Below, piece after piece: positions 1-8,369 of a stretch of DNA of 64,000 nucleotides; position 1 is the first letter of the stretch; every line of letters starts with the position of its first letter. The stretch is from Mangrovicoccus algicola (GTDB taxonomy: Bacteria; Pseudomonadota; Alphaproteobacteria; Rhodobacterales; Rhodobacteraceae), in assembly GCF_014903745.1 (NCBI RefSeq), contig NZ_JACVXA010000010.1, forward strand, positions 1 through 64,000. The letters run 5' to 3'. The position numbers and the translations under genes were made by a program. The notes beneath the pieces were generated by a model that was not told the DNA's origin, searched no databases, and saw only the letters and a list, made by a program, of their open reading frames with translations.

Positions 1-1
1 C

Positions 2-754
2 GTGACGGAGGGGCTTGCCGAGCTGGCCGGGACGGCGGATCGGCTGCTCGGCGCGGAAGGCCCGCTTGCCGGGATCGCCGCGCATCTCGAAGGGCAGGAT
101 GCGCCGGCCGGGATGGTCGCGGCGGTCGATCTCGGTGAGGTGCCGGGCACTCTTTCCGGGGCGAAGGAATGGGAGACGGGCGGCGAGCGCGCAGAGGTCC
201 TCTCCGCGCTGGCCGCAGACGCGGCGGCGCCACTGTCGGCCCCTGCCGAACCCGACGCGCCGGAGGCGTCCGCCCCGGCCGAGGCGGATGACGGCTTTCT
301 CTCGGGGTTTCTGGCGGAAGGCGCCGCGGCCCCGGACAACGTTCTGGAGGGATTGCTGGGCGAGGCCGACCCGTTCGGACTGGACCCCGCGCCGCAGGAG
401 GGAACCGGGTCTGGCGCCGGGTCGCTCTTCGCGGATCTGCTGGATGGCGGCGGGCTGAGCGGCGCGCTGGTCGAGGCGGAGCTGGTTGACGGAACCGGCG
501 CGATGACCGCCGCGCCGGACCCCGAAACCGATGCGCTGCTCAACCAGATCCTGGATGGCGGAACGGGCGATGCGATCGGCACCGGGGACGCGTTCGATGC
601 GCTTCTGGCGGATCCGCTGCCGGACGAGGCCGGAGGCGGCATCTTCGCCGCGACAGGGGATGGACCGGACGCGGCCAACCTCCTCGACCGGAGCCTGCCG
701 GACGCGCCCGGCTTGCTGGATGACCTGGATGATCCGGCCGTCGACGAGACCTGA
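2..754 (+). CDS. Acidic repeat-containing protein, 3' part of a gene cut by the window edge
   Basis: The frame is open to the left edge, so this is probably the C-terminal part of a longer protein; the GTG at base 2 may be only an internal valine. About 250 residues are visible, very rich in Ala, Asp, Glu and Gly with almost no Lys. A loose motif of paired leucines followed by Asp/Gly recurs (for example LLGEADPFG, LLDGGGLSG, ILDGGTGDA, LLADPLPDE, LLDDLDDP). I recognise no domain. It ends about 70 bases before a promoter-like element that begins the type I secretion cluster. Acidic Gly/Asp-rich C-termini are typical of type I secretion substrates, so a secreted or surface protein is possible, but this is inference from position and composition. 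Confidence 0.55.
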   Translation: MTEGLAELAGTADRLLGAEGPLAGIAAHLEGQDAPAGMVAAVDLGEVPGTLSGAKEWETGGERAEVLSALAADAAAPLSAPAEPDAPEASAPAEADDGFLSGFLAEGAAAPDNVLEGLLGEADPFGLDPAPQEGTGSGAGSLFADLLDGGGLSGALVEAELVDGTGAMTAAPDPETDALLNQILDGGTGDAIGTGDAFDALLADPLPDEAGGGIFAATGDGPDAANLLDRSLPDAPGLLDDLDDPAVDET

Positions 755-824
755 TGCGGCCCTTGGCATGGCGGCTGCGGCCTCCCTTCCCCCGGACACA
801 TTTAAACATTCGGTAATTGAACCA

Positions 825-852
825 TTGACTTCAATTGCTTGTTATCTATCAT
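825..852 (+). promoter_or_regulatory. Predicted sigma70-type promoter of the type I secretion operon
   Basis: TTGACT at 825-830 and TATCAT at 847-852 are separated by 16 bases inside an AT-rich island (about 800-855) in otherwise very GC-rich DNA. It lies about 110 bases upstream of the first gene of the secretion cluster. The intervening leader is GC-rich and ends in a purine-rich Shine-Dalgarno run. Confidence 0.5.
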
Positions 853-962
853 TTTGAGACGGAGGAGTTCCCGAAAGCAGCTTGCAGTCGCGGAGGACGA
901 CGGCCCATCGGGCCGGGCGTGCGGGCGGGGTCTGCCTCCATCGGAGGAGGAGGACTGTCGCG

Positions 963-1673
963 ATGCCCGTCGCGGTGCTTGCCCGTGCAGGAGACGATCA
1001 GCCGCTGATGCGTCATGTGACGCCGCGACTGGTGATGGAACGGCCCGGTGATGTCATGCTGCCGCCGGACGGCCCGGCGATCCGCTCCGCAGACAAGCAG
1101 GGGGCCGACCTGGAGCTGACCTTCGACACCGGCGAGACGATGCAGATCGTGGATTTCTTCGTCATCGGCCCCGAGGGGGATTTCAGCACGCTGCAGGATG
1201 CGGAGGGAACGGCCCGCGTGACGGGGCTGATGGTGCCGGAACCCGAGATCCCGGGCGCGATCCGCCTGCCGGAGGCGCGCTCCGGAGGCGATGCCGATGA
1301 TGCCATGCCGCCGCAAGAGGATATCTGGAGCGACCCCCGGATGCTGACGGGCGCGGGACTGGCGACCGGCATCGGCACGGGGCTCTTCGAGTTCGGCCCG
1401 CCCGAAACCGGCGAGGGGGAAGGCGGCCGGGAGGACGGCCGCGACGGCGCGCAGGAGGCGCTGGCGCGGGATGTCGAGGCGCTGACCCGCGCGCAGTCTG
1501 CGCCGCTCGTTCCGGCAGAGGACAGCGCCGAGGATCCCGCCATGGCACCGGCCGGACCGCGCGCCCCGGCGCAGGCGCCGCAGGGCGGGGCCCCCGCGCC
1601 CCCGCCCGAGCTTGCCCTGATGATGACCGAGACGCCCGACCTCGTCTCCCCCGAGGCGGAAGACCAGCCATGA
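963..1673 (+). CDS. BapA-prefix-like domain protein of the type I secretion cluster
   Basis: A 236-residue protein. The ATG at 963 is chosen because a strong GGAGGAGGA Shine-Dalgarno run lies just upstream; a TTG further 5' would add an unconvincing Arg-rich leader. Residues about 20-75 resemble the short beta-rich prefix domain at the N-terminus of BapA-type biofilm adhesins: an acidic strand, a QGADLELTF-like segment, then TGETMQIVDFFV. A Gly-rich possible membrane segment follows near residues 125-140. The C-terminal third is a low-complexity Ala/Pro/Glu linker without conserved residues. Its stop overlaps the ATG of the TolC-family gene by four bases, so it is coupled to the exporter. It could be a small exported substrate or an accessory factor holding substrate at the exporter. 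Confidence 0.55.
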   Translation: MPVAVLARAGDDQPLMRHVTPRLVMERPGDVMLPPDGPAIRSADKQGADLELTFDTGETMQIVDFFVIGPEGDFSTLQDAEGTARVTGLMVPEPEIPGAIRLPEARSGGDADDAMPPQEDIWSDPRMLTGAGLATGIGTGLFEFGPPETGEGEGGREDGRDGAQEALARDVEALTRAQSAPLVPAEDSAEDPAMAPAGPRAPAQAPQGGAPAPPPELALMMTETPDLVSPEAEDQP

Positions 1674-2944
1674 CCCGTTCCCTCTCTGCCCCGCGCCGCC
1701 GCCTCCCCGCAGTTCTGGGACTGCTGGCGCTCTGTGCCGCGATGGCGGCCGGGCCGGCCGCGGCGCAGATGAGCCTGCGCGAGGCGGTGGGACGCGCGGT
1801 GGAACGCGATCCCGGCGTCACCGCCGATCGCCAGCGCGTCGCGCAGCGCAGCGTCGAGATCGAGGCCGCGCGCGACGGCTATTACCCCAGCCTCAGCCTG
1901 GCGGGCGATACCAACACGACCGATGTCAACGGCCCCAACGTGACGCTGACCCTGTCGCAGATCCTCTTCGACTGGGGCGCGATCCGCAGCCGGATCGACG
2001 CCGCCTCGCAGGAACGGGTCCGCGCCGTGTCGGATCTGAAGATGACGGTGGAGGATCTGACGCTGCTGGTGGCCGGGTTCTACCTGGATTTCGAGACCGC
2101 GGAGGCCAAGATCGCGCGCACCCGCGACTATACCGCCTTCGCCGAGCGGATCGCCGGGCATGCCGAGAACCGCGCCCGGGCCGGGGCGGGCGATGCGGGC
2201 GAAGTGGCCCGCGCAAGGCTGGAAATCGCGCGGGCCGGGAACCGGCTGGCCGAACTCGAGGCAGAGCGCCGGATGGCCCTTGCGCAGATCGACTATCTCG
2301 CGGGCGGCGCCCCGTCCTCGGTCGCGCCGCCGCCCGCGCTGGGATTCGCGGCCCGCTATGGCAACCCGGCAAAGCTGGCCTCGGCGGTGAAGCTGGCCCC
2401 GGATTACATCGCGGCCCGCGCGGAGGCCGACGGGGCCCGCGCCGGAGTGGAGACCGCCCGTGCCGCGCGCCTGCCCGCGATCCGGCTGCAGGCCCAGGGG
2501 CGGCAGGACCTGGACGGGGGGCGCAGCCGCGTCGCCATCGGGCTCAATGCGGGGGTCGACCTGGATGGCGGCAGCCTGGCGGGGCGCCGGATCCAGGCAG
2601 CGACGCTGGAATTGCAGGCGGCGCAGTCGGGGCTTGCGGCGGCCGAGCGCGACCTGACCAATGCCGCGCGCAACGCGCTGGACCGTCTGGCCGTGCTGCG
2701 CGGCAGCGAGACCTCCGGCGCGCGGCAGCTGGAGCAGGCCGAACAGGTTCTGGAGACCTATGAACAGCAATTCGTGGCCGGCCAGCGCGAGCTGATCGAC
2801 CTGCTGACTACCGGCCGCGATCTCTATGATACCCGGATCGAGCTGATCGACACCCGGGCCGAAAGCAGACGCACCGAATACGAGGCGGCACGCGACCTCG
2901 GTGTGCTGGGCACCCTGATCGTGGCATCGGGACAGGCCCTGTAA
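1670..2944 (+). CDS. TolC-family outer membrane efflux/secretion channel
   Basis: A 424-residue protein with a signal peptide (Arg-rich start, hydrophobic core, Ala-rich cleavage region near residue 32). The body is the duplicated helical layout of the OEP/TolC family: long amphipathic Ala/Arg/Glu-rich helices separated by strand-forming segments such as PSLSLAGDTN near residue 67. It would form the outer-membrane exit duct of a tripartite type I system with the ABC exporter and HlyD adaptor encoded next. The length fits the AggA/LapE-like subgroup. It starts within the stop of the upstream gene (ATGA) and ends about 30 bases before the exporter gene. Confidence 0.88.
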   Translation: MTRSLSAPRRRLPAVLGLLALCAAMAAGPAAAQMSLREAVGRAVERDPGVTADRQRVAQRSVEIEAARDGYYPSLSLAGDTNTTDVNGPNVTLTLSQILFDWGAIRSRIDAASQERVRAVSDLKMTVEDLTLLVAGFYLDFETAEAKIARTRDYTAFAERIAGHAENRARAGAGDAGEVARARLEIARAGNRLAELEAERRMALAQIDYLAGGAPSSVAPPPALGFAARYGNPAKLASAVKLAPDYIAARAEADGARAGVETARAARLPAIRLQAQGRQDLDGGRSRVAIGLNAGVDLDGGSLAGRRIQAATLELQAAQSGLAAAERDLTNAARNALDRLAVLRGSETSGARQLEQAEQVLETYEQQFVAGQRELIDLLTTGRDLYDTRIELIDTRAESRRTEYEAARDLGVLGTLIVASGQAL

Positions 2945-2975
2945 GACGTGCCTGCGCGCAACGCGGGAGAGGCCG

Positions 2976-5114
2976 ATGGAGACGGATGCAAGCGAGAGCG
3001 ACCCGCTGGTTCTGGGGCTGATCGAGCTGTGCCGGGCCCATGGCGTCCCGGCCTCGGCCAGCCGCCTGACCGACGGGCTGCCGCGCGAGGCCGGCGCGCC
3101 CCTGCCGGCGGAGATGGCCTCCCCCGCGCTGAGGCGGGTCAACATGAGCTGCCGCATCACCCGCGCGCCGCTGGCGGATCTGCCGCGCGAGAGCCTGCCG
3201 GTGCTGCTGTTCCTGCGCGACGGCCGCACCGCGATCCTGGAGGAACTGTCCGGAACGCAGGCGCGGCTGATCCTGCCCGAGGCGGCGGGCGGACGGATCC
3301 GGCGCCCCCTGGCCGAGCTGGCCGAGGACCATGATGGCCGCGTGCTGGTCTCGAAACCGGTCGATATCGTCTCGGACCGGCTGGACGGGCCCGCGCCCGC
3401 GCGGCGCCACTGGATCCTCGGACCGGTGCTGGCGAACTGGCCGATCTATCGCGACGTGGTCGCGGCGTCGTTCATGGCCAATCTTCTGGCGGTGGCGACG
3501 GCGCTGTTCTCGATGCAGGTCTATGACCGCGTGGTGCCCAACAAGGCGTATGACACGCTGTGGATCCTGGCCAGCGGGGTGGGCATCGCCATCGTGCTGG
3601 AACTGGCGCTGCGGATCATGCGGGCGTCCCTGGTCGATGTTTCGGGGCGCGACCTGGACCTGCGCCTGTCGGCCCAGCTGTTCGAGCGCGTGGCCAACAT
3701 GCGCCTGGCCCACCAGCCCGGCTCGACCGGCGCCTTTGCCAGCCAGGTCCGCGATTTCGGCACGGTGCGCGAATTCTTCACCTCGGGCACCGTCACGGCG
3801 ATCTGCGACCTGCCCTTCGTGCTGATCTTCGTGGGCGTCATCTGGTTCATCGGCGGCCCCATCGCCCTGGTGGTCCTGGCGGGCGTGGTGCTGACGCTGC
3901 TGCCGGGGGTCGTGATGCAGGCGCGGCTGGCGCGCGCCTCGCGCGAGAATACCCGCGAGGCGGCGGCGCTGAACGGGCTGCTGCTGGAGACGATCTCCAA
4001 CCTGGAGACGGTCAAGGCCGCCCGCGCCGAGGGGCGGCTCCAGCGCGCCCATGCCCAGCTCAGCGCCGCGATGGCGACAACCGCGGTCCGCACCCGCAAC
4101 ATCACCACGCTGATGACCCAGTCGGTCGCTTCGGTTCAGAAATTCGCCTATGCCGGGGTCGTGGTGACCGGGGTCTACCTGATCGGCGCGGGAGAGCTGA
4201 CCGTCGGCAGCCTGATCGCCTGCACGCTGCTGTCCAGCCGGACGATGTCGCCGATGGGACAGGTCGCCGGCCTGCTGGCACGCTGGCAGCATGTGCGTGC
4301 CGCGATGGAGGGTCTGGACGGGATCATGGCGCTGCCGGTGGAACGGCCGCAGGACCGCCAGTATGTCCGTGCCGCCGAAATGCGGGGCGGCTACCGGCTG
4401 GAACATGTCACCTATCGGCACGACCCGCAGGCGCCGCCGGTGCTGTCCGTCACTGCGCTGTCCATCGCGCCCGCAGAGAGGGTCGCGCTGCTGGGCGGCA
4501 ACGGGGCGGGCAAGTCGACGCTGCTGCGGCTGCTGGCGGGGCTGACCGATCCGGGATCGGGCAGCCTGCTGGTGGACGACCTGGCCCTGGGACAGATCGA
4601 CCCGATCGACCGGCGCCGCCAGATCGGCTATCTGCCGCAGAGCGTCGCCCTGTTCCAGGGCACGCTGCGCGACAACCTTCTGCTGGATCACGGGCTGCAT
4701 GACGATGCCGAGATCCTCGCCGCGCTGGATGCGGTGGGCCTGGGCCGCTATGTGCGCCGCCATGTGCGCGGGCTGGACCTGGCGATCCACGGCAACGGCA
4801 ATGTCTCGGGCGGGCAGCGCCAGGCGATCGGTCTGGCGCGGCTGCTGCTGCAGGATCCGCGCATCGTGCTGCTGGACGAGCCGACCGCCGCCTTCGACCA
4901 TATCACCGAGGCGCAGGTCATCGCCCATCTCAAGACCTGGCTGGAGGGGCGCACGGCGGTGATTTCCACGCATAAGCGCGAGTTGCTGGCGCTGACCGGG
5001 CGGGCGGTGGTGCTGAAGGACGGACAGGTCGTGCGGGATGGCGACTTGGCCCGGATCCTCAGCGATGCCCGGGCACGGACCGCCGAACAGCGCCCCGTCC
5101 ATGTGGTGACCTGA
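2976..5114 (+). CDS. Type I secretion ABC exporter, permease fused to ATPase
   Basis: A 712-residue LapB/HlyB-type exporter. Residues 1-120 are a C39-peptidase-like domain; I see no convincing catalytic Cys, so it probably only binds substrate, as in repeat-protein and adhesin exporters. A six-helix membrane domain follows (about 145-420). The nucleotide-binding domain carries Walker A GGNGAGKST at 507-515, signature SGGQRQ from 611 and Walker B LLDE ending at D634-E635. It would power one-step export of a glycine/aspartate-rich protein through the neighbouring HlyD and TolC-family partners. One base separates its stop from the HlyD start. Confidence 0.92.
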   Translation: METDASESDPLVLGLIELCRAHGVPASASRLTDGLPREAGAPLPAEMASPALRRVNMSCRITRAPLADLPRESLPVLLFLRDGRTAILEELSGTQARLILPEAAGGRIRRPLAELAEDHDGRVLVSKPVDIVSDRLDGPAPARRHWILGPVLANWPIYRDVVAASFMANLLAVATALFSMQVYDRVVPNKAYDTLWILASGVGIAIVLELALRIMRASLVDVSGRDLDLRLSAQLFERVANMRLAHQPGSTGAFASQVRDFGTVREFFTSGTVTAICDLPFVLIFVGVIWFIGGPIALVVLAGVVLTLLPGVVMQARLARASRENTREAAALNGLLLETISNLETVKAARAEGRLQRAHAQLSAAMATTAVRTRNITTLMTQSVASVQKFAYAGVVVTGVYLIGAGELTVGSLIACTLLSSRTMSPMGQVAGLLARWQHVRAAMEGLDGIMALPVERPQDRQYVRAAEMRGGYRLEHVTYRHDPQAPPVLSVTALSIAPAERVALLGGNGAGKSTLLRLLAGLTDPGSGSLLVDDLALGQIDPIDRRRQIGYLPQSVALFQGTLRDNLLLDHGLHDDAEILAALDAVGLGRYVRRHVRGLDLAIHGNGNVSGGQRQAIGLARLLLQDPRIVLLDEPTAAFDHITEAQVIAHLKTWLEGRTAVISTHKRELLALTGRAVVLKDGQVVRDGDLARILSDARARTAEQRPVHVVT

Positions 5115-5115
5115 C

Positions 5116-6288
5116 ATGTCGCTCGGCGAGGTCCTCGATACCGGCCATGTCGACGGCAGCTATCGCCGCCGGGCCCTGGGGCGCGCGCGCTGGACGATCC
5201 GGCTGATCTTCGCCACCGTCGCCATCGCGATCGGCTGGGCGGCGGTCGCGCAGATCGACGAGGTGACGCGCGGCGACGGGCGCGTCATCCCGGTCCGGCG
5301 CATGCAGACGATCCAGAGCCTGGAGGGCGGCATCCTGTCGGAGCTGATGGTGCAGGAGGGCGAGGTCGTCGCCGCAGGGCAGAGCCTGGCCCGGCTGGAT
5401 CCGACGCGGTCGCGATCGGCCTTCCTGGCGGCGCAGGGCGAGATCGCGACCCTGACCGCCGAGGTGGCGCGGCTGGAGGCGGAGGTGCTGGAGCAGCCGG
5501 TGCTGGATTTCGGGGCGGATCCCAGCGCGACGGAGGCTACCGAGCTGCGCCTGTTCACCGCGCGGCGCACCAAGCTGGAGGCCTCCCTGGCGGCGCTGGA
5601 ATCCGAGAAGGACGCCATCGCCCAGCAGATCGCCATCACCGCCCCCCTGGCCGAAGGCGGCTCGGTCAGCCGCATCGACGTGCTGGAACTGCGCCAGAAA
5701 CTGGCCGCCCTGGACGGCAAGATCGGCGAGACGCGCAATGCCTATGTGCAGGACGCCTATCGCGACCTGGCCGAGCGCCGCGCCAGGCTGGCGACCCTGG
5801 AGCAGGAGCTGGTGCAGAAGCAGGACGAGTTCGAGCGAACCGAGATCCGCTCGCCCGTGGCGGGACGGGTCAACGATATCGACATCACCACGCTGGGCGG
5901 CGTCGTGCAGCCCGGCGAGCAGATCATGGAGATCACCCCCATCGACGACCAGCTGATGATCGAGACGCGGATCCTGCCGCGCGACGTGGCCTTCATCGCC
6001 CCCGAGATGCCCGCCAGCGTGAAGATCACCGCCTATGACTTCTCCACCTATGGCGACCTGCGCGGCACGGTGGTGCAGATTTCCGAGGACACAGTGGAGG
6101 AGGAAACCCCCCAGGGCCCGCAGGATTTCTACCAGGTCATGGTGCGCACCGAGGCAAGCTATCTGGAACGCTTCGGCCAGCAATACGCGATCCGTCCCGG
6201 CATGATCGCCCAGGTCGACATCGAAAGCGGCAAGCGCTCGGTGCTGAGCTACCTGACCCGGCCGCTGCTGCGCGCGCGGCTGCGCTGA
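5116..6288 (+). CDS. HlyD-family periplasmic adaptor of type I secretion
   Basis: A 390-residue membrane-fusion protein. One N-terminal transmembrane helix (about residues 30-50) is followed by a biotinyl-lipoyl-like half motif (IQSLEGGILSELMVQEGEVV), a long coiled-coil hairpin (about 110-240) and the returning lipoyl half with the RSPVAGRVNDIDI segment. The C-terminal part is the usual beta-barrel region ending in a basic tail. It bridges the inner-membrane ABC exporter and the outer-membrane channel. It starts one base after the exporter stop, so all the secretion genes read as one transcription unit. Confidence 0.92.
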   Translation: MSLGEVLDTGHVDGSYRRRALGRARWTIRLIFATVAIAIGWAAVAQIDEVTRGDGRVIPVRRMQTIQSLEGGILSELMVQEGEVVAAGQSLARLDPTRSRSAFLAAQGEIATLTAEVARLEAEVLEQPVLDFGADPSATEATELRLFTARRTKLEASLAALESEKDAIAQQIAITAPLAEGGSVSRIDVLELRQKLAALDGKIGETRNAYVQDAYRDLAERRARLATLEQELVQKQDEFERTEIRSPVAGRVNDIDITTLGGVVQPGEQIMEITPIDDQLMIETRILPRDVAFIAPEMPASVKITAYDFSTYGDLRGTVVQISEDTVEEETPQGPQDFYQVMVRTEASYLERFGQQYAIRPGMIAQVDIESGKRSVLSYLTRPLLRARLR

Positions 6289-6311
6289 ACAAGACAGATG
6301 GTGTCCCCTCC

Positions 6312-7625
6312 TTGAAACTTCCCTTCCCGAACGCCCCGTCCGCGACCGCCGCCATGGCGCTGCTGCTGTCCGGCCTGCTATCCGCCCCGGCCGCGGCGCG
6401 GGTCTATGACCGCGTCGAGGTGCGCGGCGCCCAGTTCGTGCCCGAGCGCGATATCCGCCTGACCTGCGGGGCCGCGGCCGGGATCGACTATTTCGATGCG
6501 GAGCTGCGCGCCATCGAGGAATGCCTGATGTCCACCGGGGTTTTCGACGCCGTGCGGCTGTTCTCCGAGGCGGACACGCTGGTGATCGAGGTGGAGGAAA
6601 CCGACCTGCGCCCGGGCCGGGTGGAGGGGTCCGTCATGTATGACAGCCAGGACGAGGTGACGCTGGGGTTCTCCTTCGAACGCTACAACCTGTTTCCCGG
6701 CACGTTCGGCGCCTTCCATGTCGATATCGCCCGGCAGGCGCGGCGGCTGGATGCCGGGCTGTATCGCAGCGACGCCTTCGGCGAGACCCTGGATGCCGGG
6801 CTGGACCTGGCGGGCTACCGCACGGAATACGACGATCTGGCCTATCACGGCGAGAGCCTGCGCGGCGCGCCCTTACTGGCCTGGACCCCCTCGGAGGATC
6901 TGCGCATCGAGGCCGGGGCGGGGTGGCGGCGCCACCGCATGAGCGGGGTGGAGACGGATGCCAGCGCGCTGCTGCGGCAGGAGGCGGGGACGGTCTCGGC
7001 GCCCTATCTGCGGCTGGGGCTGGATTACGCGCCGCGCGGCGATGCCGACGAGGCGGGGGACGACGGGCGCCCCGCGCCGGCCGTGGTGCTGGGCCTCGAC
7101 CAGTACCTGTGGAACCTGGGCCATGACGCGGCCCTGTCGGAGACGCGGCTGCGGGCGGATGCGCAGATGGCCCTGGGCGGGGCGATGCGGCTCCTGGCGG
7201 GGCTGGGGGCCGGACGGGTCCAGGGTCTGACCGGCCGGGCCACCCGCGCCGTCGACCGGTTCCATCCCGGCGCCGACACGTTCCGCGGCTTCGCCCCGCG
7301 CGGGATCGGTCCGCGCGACCGGGGCGATGCGCTGGGGGCCAACAGCTATGTCATCGCCTCGCTGGAGCTGCAGCGCGAGATCGCCGAGATCCGCCGCCAC
7401 GATCTGCGCGCGGGGGTGTTCACCGATATCGGCTCGGCCTGGGATCTCGACGACACGCTGGGCGGGCGGATCGACGATGCCGCGCATCTGCGCGCGACGC
7501 TGGGCCTGTCGCTGGCCATGGACCTGGACGGCACGCCCGCCTCGCTGTATCTCGCGCGGCCGGTGCTGGACGAGCCGGGCGATCGCGGCCAGGTCTTCGG
7601 GCTGAGCGTCAGCCTGGCCTTCTGA
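6312..7625 (+). CDS. Omp85-like (BamA/TamA-type) outer membrane barrel protein
   Basis: A 437-residue protein. With the TTG at 6312 it has a plausible signal peptide ending at APAAA near residue 29; the ATG at 6354 would leave a very short one. No good Shine-Dalgarno sequence marks either start. Residues about 30-90 look like one POTRA-type domain (VYDRVEVRGAQFVPERDI, then VIEVEE). The rest alternates polar and hydrophobic strands and ends LSVSLAF with a terminal Phe, typical of barrels folded by the Bam machine. RGFAPRGIGPRD near residue 320 resembles the conserved RGF/Y element of Omp85 barrels. It follows the HlyD gene by 23 bases. Its role with a type I exporter is unclear. Confidence 0.72.
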   Translation: MKLPFPNAPSATAAMALLLSGLLSAPAAARVYDRVEVRGAQFVPERDIRLTCGAAAGIDYFDAELRAIEECLMSTGVFDAVRLFSEADTLVIEVEETDLRPGRVEGSVMYDSQDEVTLGFSFERYNLFPGTFGAFHVDIARQARRLDAGLYRSDAFGETLDAGLDLAGYRTEYDDLAYHGESLRGAPLLAWTPSEDLRIEAGAGWRRHRMSGVETDASALLRQEAGTVSAPYLRLGLDYAPRGDADEAGDDGRPAPAVVLGLDQYLWNLGHDAALSETRLRADAQMALGGAMRLLAGLGAGRVQGLTGRATRAVDRFHPGADTFRGFAPRGIGPRDRGDALGANSYVIASLELQREIAEIRRHDLRAGVFTDIGSAWDLDDTLGGRIDDAAHLRATLGLSLAMDLDGTPASLYLARPVLDEPGDRGQVFGLSVSLAF

Positions 7626-7634
7626 GCGCCGGGA

Positions 7635-8369
7635 TCAGCGCAGCAGCCGCCGCGCCAGCCGCAGCGACAGCGCGTAGGGCATCGCCCGCAGCAGTTTCAG
7701 CGGCAGCGTCAGCCGGCGCGGGAAATGGATCTCGAAACCGCGCCGGTCCAGCCCCGCCGCGATGCGCGCCGCCGCCGCCTCGGGCGTCATCAGCCCCGGC
7801 ATCTCGAAATCGTTCTTCTGCGTCAGGCGGGTATCGACGAAGCCCGGGCAGATCAGCCGGACATCCGCGCGCCCGTGCAGCTCCGTGCGCAGGGTCTCGG
7901 CCAGGTTGATCACCCCGGCCTTGGTCGCCGAATAGACCTGGCCCTGCGGCAGGCCCAGATAGCCCGCCACCGAGCCGGTCAGCGCCAGCTGCCCGCCCGG
8001 GCGCAGCAGGGGAACCGCGGTCTGCGCGAAGACCAGGCTGCCCGCCAGGTTGGTCGCCACGATCCGCGCCGCGCGCGCCGCGTCCAACTCCATCGCCCGG
8101 CCGGGATCGTAGAGCGCCGCCAGCGTCACCGCCCGGTCCAGCGGGCCTCCCGCGGCGATGCGTCCTGCGGCGTCGGCCATCGCGGCGGGATCCGCGGTAT
8201 CGGCCGCGACCAGCTCGGCGCCGCCGATCTCCGCGGCCAGGCTCTCCAGCCGGTCGGACGAGCGCGCCGACAGCACCAGGCGCGCGCCGCGTCCCGCCCA
8301 GACCCGTGCCAGGGCCGCCCCGATCCCGTCGGAGGCGCCCATGATCCAGATGCGTTCGGCCTCAGGCAT
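7635..8369 (-). CDS. Short-chain dehydrogenase/reductase
   Basis: A classical SDR of 244 residues from the ATG at 8369; an upstream in-frame ATG at 8393 would add eight residues and a longer overlap with the preceding gene. The N-terminal GASDGIGAALA motif binds NAD(P), and YSATKAG supplies the catalytic Tyr and Lys. The ATG overlaps the stop of the cyclopropane synthase-like gene, so it is the last member of the minus-strand lipid cluster. SDRs of this kind accompany CFA synthase, DUF1365 and COG2907 oxidoreductase genes in many proteobacteria. The substrate is unknown; a role in fatty-acid modification is inferred from context. Confidence 0.85.
   Translation of the reverse strand: MPEAERIWIMGASDGIGAALARVWAGRGARLVLSARSSDRLESLAAEIGGAELVAADTADPAAMADAAGRIAAGGPLDRAVTLAALYDPGRAMELDAARAARIVATNLAGSLVFAQTAVPLLRPGGQLALTGSVAGYLGLPQGQVYSATKAGVINLAETLRTELHGRADVRLICPGFVDTRLTQKNDFEMPGLMTPEAAAARIAAGLDRRGFEIHFPRRLTLPLKLLRAMPYALSLRLARRLLR

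Noticed and set aside
1013-6183. Very long minus-strand open frames (1013-3229, 2808-5117, 5059-6183)
   Set aside because: They are antisense to clear secretion genes, have Arg/Gln/His-rich compositions without domains, and are expected in very GC-rich DNA.
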